A DNA stretch of 50,195 nt from Alphaproteobacteria bacterium (lineage in GTDB: Bacteria > Pseudomonadota > Alphaproteobacteria > Thalassobaculales > Thalassobaculaceae): positions 1 to 50,195 of the forward strand of contig JABMNR010000188.1 in assembly GCA_013203465.1 (NCBI GenBank), given 5' to 3'. The translations under genes and the position numbers were made by a program. Under the pieces are notes generated by a model. That model had not been told where the DNA came from, searched no databases, and saw nothing but the letters and a program-made list of their open reading frames with translations. This document shows, in pieces, positions 18,746 through 25,775 of this stretch (position 1 is the first letter of the stretch; the number at the start of each line of letters is the position of its first letter).

Positions 18746-19738
18746 ATGATCATCGTCACCGGCGGCGCCGGATTCATCGGCTCCAACCTGGTTGCCGGGC
18801 TGGAGCGGCGGTTGGGTCCCGATGGCCCGGATCTGGTGGTGGTGGATCGGCTCGGCTCGGACGAGAAATGGCGCAACATCGCCAAGCGTGACCTGGCGGC
18901 GATCATCCCGCCCGAGGATTTTTTCGACTTTTTGGAAGACAACCGTGGCGCCGTCGAGGCGATCTTCCATATGGGTGCGATCTCCTCGACGACGGAGCGC
19001 GACGCCGATCGGATCGTGCGCGAGAACGTCGCCCTGCCGCTGCGGCTCTGGCAGTGGTGCGCGCGGCATGACACCCGGCTGATCTACGCGTCGTCGGCGG
19101 CGACTTACGGCGATGGGGCGCAGGGGTTCGACGACGATGGGAGTCCGGAGGCGCAGGCGACGCTGCGGCCGTTGAACGCCTATGGCTGGTCGAAGCACCT
19201 GTTCGACCGCCGGGCGGTCAAGCTGGCGGCGCGTAAGCCGCACCCACCGCAATGGGTCGGGTTGAAGTTCTTCAACGTCTACGGCCCCAACGAGTACCAC
19301 AAGGGCGGAATGAGAAGCGTGGTCGCCCACATCACCCCCAAGATCCAGGCGGGGGAGGGGGCGACGCTGTTCAAATCTCATCGTCCGGATTACGAGGATG
19401 GCGGGCAGACGCGCGATTTCATCCATGTCGATGACGTGGTGGATGTGATGCTGTGGCTGTACGGCGCGCTGGCCGTCAACGGCATTTTCAACCTCGGCAC
19501 CGGTGCCGCCCGCAGCTTCGCCGATCTGGCCCGCGCGGTGTTCGCCGCCCTTGGCCAGAAGGAGCGGATTACCTATATCGACACCCCCGAGGCGATCCGC
19601 GACAGGTATCAATACTTCACCCAGGCCCGTATGGAGCGGTTGCGCGACGCCGGGTATCCCGGGCAGTTCACCAGCCTGGAAGAGGGGGTGCGGCGTTACG
19701 TCCAGGACTATCTGACCCAGGAAGACCCATACCGATAG
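18746..19738 (+). CDS. hldD: ADP-L-glycero-D-manno-heptose 6-epimerase
   Basis: Inverts C6 of ADP-D-glycero-heptose to give ADP-L-glycero-D-manno-heptose for the LPS inner core. An extended short-chain dehydrogenase of 330 residues, with the NADP-binding VTGGAGFIGSNLVAGLE, HMGAISSTTERD, the catalytic YASSAATYG and YGWSKHLFDRRA (Tyr-x3-Lys), and FFNVYGPNEYHKGGMRSVV, which is diagnostic of HldD. Together with lpxC it shows the organism makes a heptose-containing LPS. A GGAGGTC Shine-Dalgarno precedes the ATG. Confidence 0.95.
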   Translation: MIIVTGGAGFIGSNLVAGLERRLGPDGPDLVVVDRLGSDEKWRNIAKRDLAAIIPPEDFFDFLEDNRGAVEAIFHMGAISSTTERDADRIVRENVALPLRLWQWCARHDTRLIYASSAATYGDGAQGFDDDGSPEAQATLRPLNAYGWSKHLFDRRAVKLAARKPHPPQWVGLKFFNVYGPNEYHKGGMRSVVAHITPKIQAGEGATLFKSHRPDYEDGGQTRDFIHVDDVVDVMLWLYGALAVNGIFNLGTGAARSFADLARAVFAALGQKERITYIDTPEAIRDRYQYFTQARMERLRDAGYPGQFTSLEEGVRRYVQDYLTQEDPYR

Positions 19739-19775
19739 GGTTACGGTCCCTCACCCCACAGGAGCAGTTGTCCGC

Positions 19776-20594
19776 ATGATCACCCTCGCCATCCCGTTTC
19801 CGGTGATCGATCCGATCGCGGTCGCCATTGGGCCGTTCGCGATCCGCTGGTACGCGCTGGCCTATATCGCCGGCATCATGATCGGCTGGCGCTACGCGCT
19901 GTGGCTGGCGGCGCGGCCGCCGGCGTATTTCACCCCCAAATTGCTCGACGACTTCGTGCTGTACGCCACCTTGGGCGTCGTGCTCGGCGGCCGGGCGGGT
20001 TACGTGCTGTTCTACAATCCGGCTTATTTCCTGCAGAATCCGCTGGAGATATTCATGGTGTGGAACGGCGGCATGTCGTTCCACGGCGGCATGCTGGGCG
20101 TGGTGGCGGCGATCGTGCTGTTCGCCCGCCAGACCAAGGCGCCGATCCTGGCGATCGGCGACATCGTGGCGGCGGCGGCGCCGATCGGCTTGTTCTTCGG
20201 CCGCATCGCCAACTTCATCAACGGCGAGCTGTTCGGCCGCGCCGCCGGTGACGTGCCGTGGGCCATGGTGTTCCCACGCGGCGGGCCGGAGCCGCGCCAT
20301 CCCTCGCAATTGTACGAGGCGGCGCTGGAGGGTGGGGTGCTGTTCGTCATCCTGCTGGTGCTGGCCCGCCGTCCGGGGGTCCGCGCACGGCCCGGGATCG
20401 TCGTCGGCGCGTTCCTGATCGGCTACGGCGTGTTCCGCTCGACGGTCGAGTTCTTCCGCGAGCCCGACGCCCATCTCGGCTTCGTGTTCGCCCTCGTGAC
20501 CATGGGGCAGGTGCTGTCGCTGCCGATGATCCTGTTCGGCGTGTTCCTGATCTGGTGGGCGATCTCGCGGCCGGCAACGACCATCAAGGGATGA
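19776..20594 (+). CDS. lgt: Prolipoprotein diacylglyceryl transferase
   Basis: Inner-membrane enzyme that moves diacylglycerol from phosphatidylglycerol to the lipobox Cys of prolipoproteins, the first step of lipoprotein maturation. The 272 residues have about seven membrane helices. Conserved parts: AIRWYALAYIAGIMIGWRYA, WNGGMSFHGGMLG (essential His), the signature GRIANFINGELFGR, and PRHPSQLYEAALEG. AGGAG stands nine bases before the ATG. First of the lgt-midA-pgeF order; a lipoprotein gene follows 3 kb downstream. Confidence 0.97.
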   Translation: MITLAIPFPVIDPIAVAIGPFAIRWYALAYIAGIMIGWRYALWLAARPPAYFTPKLLDDFVLYATLGVVLGGRAGYVLFYNPAYFLQNPLEIFMVWNGGMSFHGGMLGVVAAIVLFARQTKAPILAIGDIVAAAAPIGLFFGRIANFINGELFGRAAGDVPWAMVFPRGGPEPRHPSQLYEAALEGGVLFVILLVLARRPGVRARPGIVVGAFLIGYGVFRSTVEFFREPDAHLGFVFALVTMGQVLSLPMILFGVFLIWWAISRPATTIKG

Positions 20595-20618
20595 TCGTCC
20601 CCTGATGAGCGGCCCCCG

Positions 20619-21710
20619 TTGAAGCTCGCGACCCATCTCGTCCGGCGCATCGCGGCGGAGGGACCGCTGCCGCTGCTCGACGTGATGGCCGATGCCTTGA
20701 TGCATCCCGACCACGGCTACTATGCCACCCGCGACCCGTTCGGCCGGGACGGCGATTTCGTCACCGCCCCCGAGATCAGCCAGATGTTCGGCGAGTTGAT
20801 CGGGTTGTGGGCGGCGGTGGTCTGGCAAAATCTGGGCGCGCCGGGGACGATCCATCTGGTGGAGCTGGGTCCCGGGCGCGGCACGCTGATGAGCGACGCC
20901 CTGCGCGCCGCCCGCCAGATGCCGGGCTTTCGCGAGTCGCTTACCCCGCATCTGGTCGAGATGAGCCCGGTGCTCCGCGCCCGGCAGCAACAGCGGCTGG
21001 CCGGCGAGGCGGCGGTTTGGCACACGGACCTCGCGACCGTGCCCGACGGCCCCGCCATCGTCATCGCCAACGAGTTTTTCGACGCGCTGCCGATCGCGCA
21101 GCTGGTGCGTGATGGCGGGCTGTGGCGGGAGCGGCGGGTCGCCCTTGATCCGGACAGCGGCGGGTTGGTCTGGACCCTGACCCCCGGCCCGTCCCCCCAT
21201 GCCGCCCTGCTGGCGCCGGATGTTGCGCGCGCAGCGCCGGATGACGCGGTGGCCGAGGTGTCGCCGCCGTCGCTGGGCGTGGCGCGGTCGATCGCCGACC
21301 GGGTGATGGCAAGCGGCGGCGCGGCGCTGGTGATCGACTATGGCCACGAGGCGAGCGCGGCCGGCGATAGCTTGCAAGCGGTGAAAGACCACGCCTACGC
21401 CGATGTGCTTGGCACCCTGGGCGAGGCCGATCTGACCGCACACGTCGATTTCGCCGCTTTGGCCCGCGTGGTCACCGAGGCGGGGGCGGTGGCGCATGGA
21501 CCGGTCGATCAGGGTGTGTTCCTGCGGCGGTTGGGAATCGAAGCCCGCGCCGAGCGTTTGATGCGCGATGCCGACACCGCGACGCGAGGGGATGTGCGCG
21601 CCGCCCTGCGCCGCTTGATCGAACCCGGGGAAATGGGCACCTTGTTCAAGGTGGTGGCGTGGACCGCGCCGGGCGATCCGGTGCCCCCCGGTCTTGAGCC
21701 CCGGTCTTGA
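20619..21710 (+). CDS. SAM-dependent methyltransferase, MidA/NDUFAF7 family
   Basis: A 363-residue class I methyltransferase of the DUF185 family; mitochondrial NDUFAF7/MidA methylates an Arg of a complex I subunit. Family marks are HPDHGYYATRDPFGRDGDFVTAPEISQMFGE (20744-20836), the SAM loop LVELGPGRGTLM, IANEFFDALPIAQ and ALVIDYGHEAS. The start is TTG at 20619, since no ATG or GTG precedes the conserved region in frame after lgt. The last residues (GLEPRS) and stop are written by a 13-bp tandem repeat: with one repeat copy the frame would instead read GLKVGRRAVRR. Cotranscribed with lgt and pgeF by context. Confidence 0.9.
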   Translation: MKLATHLVRRIAAEGPLPLLDVMADALMHPDHGYYATRDPFGRDGDFVTAPEISQMFGELIGLWAAVVWQNLGAPGTIHLVELGPGRGTLMSDALRAARQMPGFRESLTPHLVEMSPVLRARQQQRLAGEAAVWHTDLATVPDGPAIVIANEFFDALPIAQLVRDGGLWRERRVALDPDSGGLVWTLTPGPSPHAALLAPDVARAAPDDAVAEVSPPSLGVARSIADRVMASGGAALVIDYGHEASAAGDSLQAVKDHAYADVLGTLGEADLTAHVDFAALARVVTEAGAVAHGPVDQGVFLRRLGIEARAERLMRDADTATRGDVRAALRRLIEPGEMGTLFKVVAWTAPGDPVPPGLEPRS

Positions 21711-21737
21711 GCCCCGGTCTTGAGCCCCGGTCTTAAG
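21686..21737. repeat. 13-bp tandem repeat, four copies, across the midA stop
   Basis: CCCCGGTCTTGAG occurs at 21686-21698, 21699-21711 and 21712-21724, and as CCCCGGTCTTAAG at 21725-21737. The midA stop TGA (21708-21710) lies in the second copy. Since 13 is not a multiple of three, each copy shifts frame. The array adds 39 bases between midA and pgeF compared with a single copy. Confidence 0.9.
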
Positions 21738-21780
21738 GTCGGGCGACGGGCGGTTCGTCGTTGAAAGCGAGGGTGAGGCG

Positions 21781-22545
21781 GTGATCCAGATCGACGGGTT
21801 CGACGCCGGGCGGGTACGGCACGCCTTCTTCACCCGGCGCGGCGGCGTCAGCCGGGGGATTTATACCTCGCTGAACTGCGGCCGTGGGTCGGGCGACGAT
21901 CGCGCGGCGGTGGACGCGAACCGGGCGCGGGCGATGGCGGCGATGGATTTGCCGGCCGGGGTGTTGTTCACCAATCACCAGGTGCACTCCGCCACCGTGA
22001 TCACGGTGGACGAGGGGGCCGACCCCGACGTCCGGCGTGAAGCCGATGCATTCGTCACCAGTCAGCCCGGCATCGCGTTGGGGGTGTTGGCGGCTGATTG
22101 CGCGCCGGTGTTGTTCGCCTCGCCGGCCGACGGGGTGATCGGCGCCGCGCACGCCGGGTGGCGCGGCGCGCTCGGTGGGGTGTGCGAGGCCACGGTTGAC
22201 GCCATGATCGAGTTGGGCGCCCGCGCCGATAACATCCGTGCCGCCGTCGGCCCGTGCATCGGCGTCACCTCCTATGAAGTCGGCCCGGAGTTCCCCGCCC
22301 CGTTCCAGGACCAGGACAGCGCCAACGGCCGGTTCTTCGAGCCGGCCGAGAAGCCGGGGCATTTCCTGTTCGATCTGTCCGGCTATCTGGTCAGCCGGCT
22401 GTCCAAGATGGGCCTTGGCGAGATGTTCCGCCTCGATTGTGACACCTGCCGGGATGAAGCCAACTTCTTCAGCTACCGCCGCTCGCGCCATCGCGACGAG
22501 CCGGATTACGGACGGCAGCTGTCGACCATCACCCTGGGGGAGTGA
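21781..22545 (+). CDS. pgeF: Peptidoglycan editing factor / YfiH-type purine nucleoside phosphorylase
   Basis: A 254-residue single-domain multicopper-like fold (DUF152). Members act as purine nucleoside phosphorylases/deaminases, and PgeF in E. coli removes misincorporated serine from peptidoglycan precursors. Conserved parts: HAFFTRRGGVSRGIYTSLNC, FTNHQVHSATVITV, ADCAPVLFA, GAAHAGWRGALGG and AVGPCIGVTSYEVG, with the His/Cys metal ligands, and the RLDCDTCRDEANFFSYRRSR end. The start is a GTG at 21781 preceded by GAGGGTGAGG. Its place next to lgt and midA is common in alphaproteobacteria. Confidence 0.92.
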   Translation: MIQIDGFDAGRVRHAFFTRRGGVSRGIYTSLNCGRGSGDDRAAVDANRARAMAAMDLPAGVLFTNHQVHSATVITVDEGADPDVRREADAFVTSQPGIALGVLAADCAPVLFASPADGVIGAAHAGWRGALGGVCEATVDAMIELGARADNIRAAVGPCIGVTSYEVGPEFPAPFQDQDSANGRFFEPAEKPGHFLFDLSGYLVSRLSKMGLGEMFRLDCDTCRDEANFFSYRRSRHRDEPDYGRQLSTITLGE

Positions 22546-22549
22546 GAGC

Positions 22550-23701
22550 ATGGCGTTGCATTTCGAGCGCGCGGAATACGCCGACCGTCAGCGCCAAGCC
22601 TGCGCCGCCCTGCAAGCCGGCGGGCTGGACGGGCTGCTGATGTTCCGCCAGGAGAGCATGTATTGGCTCACCGGGTACGACACGTTCGGCTTCTGTTTTT
22701 TCCAATGCCTCTATCTGTCCCAGGATGGCCGGATCGTGCTGTTGACCCGTGCCCCGGATTTGCGCCAGGCGCGGAACACCAGCGTGATCGAGGACATCCG
22801 CATCTGGGTCGACCGCGACGGCGCGTCCCCGGCCGACGATCTGAAGGACATGCTGGACGGGCTGGGCGCGCGCGGCCACCGGCTGGGCGTCGAGTACGAC
22901 GCATACGGTCTCAACGCCCGCAACGGCAAGCGGCTGGACGCGGCACTCGATGGCTTCGCCACGTTGCTGGACATCTCCGAGCTGATCTCCACCTTGCGCC
23001 TGATCAAGTCACCGGCCGAGCTGGCTTATGTGCACCGCGCCGCCGAGCTGGCCGACGACGCGCTGCGCGCGGCGCACGCGCTGACCGGGCCGGGGGCGGA
23101 TGAGGGCGATATCCTGGCCGCCATGCAGGGCGCGGTGTTTCGTGGCGGCGGCGACTACGCCGGTAACGAGTTCATCATCGGTTCCGGCCCGGACGCCTTG
23201 TTGTGCCGGTACTTCTCGGGGCGCCGGGTACTGGATGCCCGGGACCAACTGACTTTGGAGTTTGCCGGGGCTTACCGGCACTACCACGCGTGTCTGATGC
23301 GCACGATCCCGATCGGGCCGGTCTCCGATCACCAGCGTCATATGTTCGACGCCTGCGTCGAGGCGTTGGCGGCGTGCAAGCTGGCGCTGCGGCCCGGACG
23401 GCCGATCGGCGAGGTGTTCGACGCCCATGCCCGGGTGATGGATGCGCACGGCCTGCGGCACGCGCGGCTGAACGCCTGCGGTTACTCCCTGGGAGCGGTG
23501 TTCGCGCCGATCTGGATGGATTACCCGATGTTCTATCACGGCAACCCGGTGGAGGCGGCGCCGGACATGGTGTTCTTCCTGCATATGATCCTGATGGACA
23601 GCGAGGCGGGACAGGCCATGACCCTGGGCGAGACGGTGATCGTCACCGACGGCGCGCCGGAGCGGTTGTCGGCCATGCCGCTGGAACTCGTTGCCAAGTA
23701 G
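22550..23701 (+). CDS. M24-family hydrolase, creatinase/ectoine-hydrolase subgroup
   Basis: A 383-residue pita-bread protein: N-terminal creatinase domain (about 1-145) and a catalytic domain from about 155. The residues that bind two metals in aminopeptidase P are replaced: the first Asp is Glu237 in LTLEFAG, the second is Cys248 in YHACLMRT, and the metal His region reads GYSLG. The string EFAGAYRHYHACLMRT resembles ectoine hydrolase DoeA, so a metal-independent amidino- or C-N hydrolase is more likely than an Xaa-Pro peptidase. The ATG at 22550 lies four bases after pgeF. No ectoine genes are in the window. Confidence 0.82.
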   Translation: MALHFERAEYADRQRQACAALQAGGLDGLLMFRQESMYWLTGYDTFGFCFFQCLYLSQDGRIVLLTRAPDLRQARNTSVIEDIRIWVDRDGASPADDLKDMLDGLGARGHRLGVEYDAYGLNARNGKRLDAALDGFATLLDISELISTLRLIKSPAELAYVHRAAELADDALRAAHALTGPGADEGDILAAMQGAVFRGGGDYAGNEFIIGSGPDALLCRYFSGRRVLDARDQLTLEFAGAYRHYHACLMRTIPIGPVSDHQRHMFDACVEALAACKLALRPGRPIGEVFDAHARVMDAHGLRHARLNACGYSLGAVFAPIWMDYPMFYHGNPVEAAPDMVFFLHMILMDSEAGQAMTLGETVIVTDGAPERLSAMPLELVAK

Positions 23702-23726
23702 TGCCGGTGGAGGCATATCCACATCC

Positions 23727-23792
23727 ATGCCGCATCTTTGGATCTTTTTGAGCGTGCTGATCCTCGGGCTGATGGTGAGCTGTATCCTGTGA
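23727..23792 (+). CDS. Putative 21-residue hydrophobic peptide (lipobox-like)
   Basis: The reading MPHLWIFLSVLILGLMVSC followed by two residues (Ile-Leu) is one hydrophobic helix with a lipobox-like MVSC, so lipidation and cleavage would leave only three residues. Its TGA overlaps the GTG start of the lipoprotein gene (GTGA at 23789-23792), the pattern of coupled translation. GGTGGAGG lies upstream but 13 bases from the ATG, longer than ideal. It may be a leader peptide that drives translation of the next gene. It is not a recognised family. Confidence 0.45.
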   Translation: MPHLWIFLSVLILGLMVSCIL

Positions 23793-24667
23793 GCCAGAGG
23801 ATTTCCCTGCCGCTCCGTCTCCGGCTGTCGATCGCGGTCGCGGCGCTGCCGTGGGCGGTCGCCGCCTGTGGGTCGGTGCCGCAGCCCTTCGCCAAGGACG
23901 CGCCGGTGTTGGCTCGCGCCTCGGAGCTGATCGCACCCGCCACCGAGGGGGTGTCGGTGCTGCCGGTCGAGGGCGTGGCCGATGCGACCGGCCGGCTGAT
24001 CGCGGCGCTGACCGCCGAGGCGTTGCAGGATCATGGGATCGCCGCCACCGACAAGGCGAGCAATCGGGCCAGCCTTTTCCTGGCGAGCGTTGGCGCCCGC
24101 CAGCCCGATGGCGCGCTCGCCATTACCTGGACCTTGGCTCGGCCGGATGGGGTGGTGCTTGGGGAACGGACCGATGCCATCGCGTCGGACGAGGCGTTGG
24201 CCGCATCACTTGCCTCGGTCGCCGATTGGATCATGCCGTATCGCGCCACGGCGGACAGCGAAGCGAGTGGCCGGCCGGCGATCGCGGTCTATCCCGTTTC
24301 CGGCGCGCCGGGTGATGGCAACGGCCTGCTGCGCCGGGCCATGGGACTGGCGCTCGGTCAAGGGCCGGCGGAGGTCACCGCCGACGTTGTTCCCGGCGGC
24401 TATGTGGTGCAGGCCGACGTGAGCCTGACCCGGCTGAAGGACGGCCGTGATCGCGTGGCGGTCTCCTGGGCGGTGATGGATTCCCGCGGGCGCGAGATCG
24501 GCACGGTCGACCAGGAAAATGTGGTGCCGGGCGGCAGTCTGGACCGCCGGTGGGGGGCGGTCGCGGCCCCGATCGCGGAGTCCGCGGTCGACGGCGTGCT
24601 GGCCTTGATCCGTCGCTCGGCGGCGGCGCGCGGTGAGCTTGGCCGAGGGCGCGCCGCGCGGCCGTGA
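23789..24667 (+). CDS. Putative lipoprotein of unknown function
   Basis: The 292-residue product starts MSQRISLPLRLRLSIAVAAL and has a lipobox VAAC with Cys27, so it should be lipidated and membrane-attached after export. The mature part has repeated patterns such as GVSVLPVEGVADATGRLIAAL and IAVYPVSGAPGDGNGLLRRAM, two similar beta-alpha units, suggesting two related halves. I do not recognise the family. The GTG start is chosen from the signal peptide and the GTGA overlap with the preceding small ORF; a longer frame from 23738 would spoil the signal peptide. Confidence 0.75.
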   Translation: MSQRISLPLRLRLSIAVAALPWAVAACGSVPQPFAKDAPVLARASELIAPATEGVSVLPVEGVADATGRLIAALTAEALQDHGIAATDKASNRASLFLASVGARQPDGALAITWTLARPDGVVLGERTDAIASDEALAASLASVADWIMPYRATADSEASGRPAIAVYPVSGAPGDGNGLLRRAMGLALGQGPAEVTADVVPGGYVVQADVSLTRLKDGRDRVAVSWAVMDSRGREIGTVDQENVVPGGSLDRRWGAVAAPIAESAVDGVLALIRRSAAARGELGRGRAARP

Positions 24668-24719
24668 GATCGATGTCAATAAAAATTGCTGCACTGCACA
24701 ATTTTTATTGACATCGATC
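24668..24719. repeat. 21-bp perfect inverted repeat (hairpin) after the lipoprotein gene
   Basis: The arms 24668-24688 and 24699-24719 are perfect reverse complements, beginning GATCGATGTCAATAAAAATT, with a 10-base loop CTGCACTGCA. It starts directly after the lipoprotein stop codon. As RNA it could end the upstream operon, although no T-run follows. As DNA each arm holds a TTGACA hexamer, one per strand, and the loop is a PhaR-like site. Confidence 0.85.
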
Positions 24720-24759
24720 CAACTCAAGACCATGTACCAGTCGTCATTTTGCGGTGCAG
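24689..24759 (+). promoter_or_regulatory. phaP promoter region with two PhaR-like operators
   Basis: CTGCACTGCA (24689-24698) and, on the other strand, CTGCACCGCA (24750-24759) both fit CTGC-N3-GCA, seven of eight fixed bases of the CTGC-N3-GCAG motif bound by the polyhydroxybutyrate regulator PhaR. Between them are TTGACA (24708-24713) and, after 17 bases, CATGTA (24731-24736) as a possible promoter. PhaR is known to repress phasin genes, which fits the gene downstream. No phaR gene is in the window. Confidence 0.6.
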
Positions 24760-24817
24760 CATTTTCCGGTTCATGCCGCCTAAGCAGCACCGCCCACCAA
24801 GACGACAGGAGAGACCG

Positions 24818-25255
24818 ATGACCGAGTTCAAGAATCCATTCACCGATTTCGACCCCAAGCAGTTCATGGGCGAGTTCAAGATTCCCAATTTCGACGCCGA
24901 CGCCATGATGGCCGCCAGCAAGAAGAACTTCGAGGCGTTGGCCCAGGCCAATCAGATCATGATCGAATCCATGCAGGCGGTCGCCCAGCGTCAGGCCCAG
25001 ATCATGCGCGAGGCTGCCGAACAGGCAAGCGCCGCGATCCAGGACATGACCAAGACCGGTGCGCCGGAGCAGAAGCTTGCCCAGCAGGCCGACATGGTGA
25101 AGTCGGCGATGGAGAAGGCGATGTCCAACGCCCGCGAGCTGGCCGAGTTGGCGACCAAGTCGAACCAGGAGGCGGTCGACGTGATCAACAAGCGTGTCAC
25201 CGAGAGCCTGGACGAGTTGCGTGAGGTCGCGGTTAAGGCCGGCGCGAAGAAGTAA
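24818..25255 (+). CDS. phaP: Phasin family protein (PHA granule-associated)
   Basis: Phasins coat polyhydroxyalkanoate granules and control their number and size. The 145-residue product is Ala-, Gln- and Met-rich and almost wholly helical. It has the phasin core FEALAQANQIMIESMQAVAQ with RQAQIMREAAEQASAAIQDM, and AELATKSNQEAVDVINKRV. The start ATG at 24818 has CAGGAGAG nine bases upstream. The N-terminus TEFKNPFTDFDPKQFMGEFK is typical of Rhodospirillales phasins. It appears to be a single-gene unit with its own promoter and a strong terminator. Confidence 0.95.
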   Translation: MTEFKNPFTDFDPKQFMGEFKIPNFDADAMMAASKKNFEALAQANQIMIESMQAVAQRQAQIMREAAEQASAAIQDMTKTGAPEQKLAQQADMVKSAMEKAMSNARELAELATKSNQEAVDVINKRVTESLDELREVAVKAGAKK

Positions 25256-25280
25256 GCCTCCGTCGCACGACGGACCGGCG

Positions 25281-25312
25281 AAAGGCCGCTCGGCACCCCG
25301 GGCGGCCTTTTT
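25281..25312 (+). terminator. Intrinsic terminator after phaP
   Basis: A 9-bp stem AAAGGCCGC/GCGGCCTTT (25281-25289 with 25302-25310) ends in TTTTT, 25 bases after the phaP stop. It has the form of a Rho-independent terminator. Confidence 0.85.
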
Positions 25313-25398
25313 CATGTCTGCCGTTTGTGTCTGCCGCTTGTGCTCGCGCGCGCCCATGTGTTAGGCGCCAAGCGCGCATCACACCGGGGGACGCAGGG

Positions 25399-25764
25399 AT
25401 GAACCAGACCACTCAATCCACCGTGACTCCGATCATCGCGTTCGACGATTTTCTCGCGGTCGACATCCGGGTCGGTACGGTGACCGATGTCCAGGACTTC
25501 CCCGAGGCGCGCAAGCCGGCCTACAAGCTGTGGATCGATTTCGGCCCGGAGATCGGCGTCAAGAAAACCTCGGCCCAGATCACCGATCTGTACACGCCGG
25601 CGGCCCTGTTGGGCCGGCAAGTGGCGGCGGTGGTCAATTTCCCGCCGCGGCAGATCGGCCCGTTCATGAGCGAGGTGCTGACCCTCGGGTTCCCCGACGC
25701 CGACGGCAAGGTGGTGTTGATCCAGCCGTCGCACCCGGTGCCGAACGGCGGCCGTCTGCACTAA
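25399..25764 (+). CDS. csaA: tRNA-binding protein CsaA-like
   Basis: A 121-residue stand-alone tRNA-binding (EMAP II/Arc1p-like) OB-fold protein. In Bacillus, CsaA has chaperone-like activity linked to protein export; the proteobacterial role is not settled. Conserved residues run from FDDFLAVDIRVGTVTDVQDF through PAYKLWIDFGPEIGVKKTSAQ to VAAVVNFPPRQIGPFMSEVL. The ATG at 25399 follows GCAGGG. The gene stands alone between the phaP terminator and a convergent kinase gene. Confidence 0.92.
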   Translation: MNQTTQSTVTPIIAFDDFLAVDIRVGTVTDVQDFPEARKPAYKLWIDFGPEIGVKKTSAQITDLYTPAALLGRQVAAVVNFPPRQIGPFMSEVLTLGFPDADGKVVLIQPSHPVPNGGRLH

Positions 25765-25775
25765 TTCAATTTCCG

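Noticed and set aside
19668-21833. Long minus-strand frame of about 720 codons opposite lgt, midA and hldD end
   Set aside because: Antisense to three well-supported genes; low-complexity His/Arg/Gln-rich product with no homology signal.
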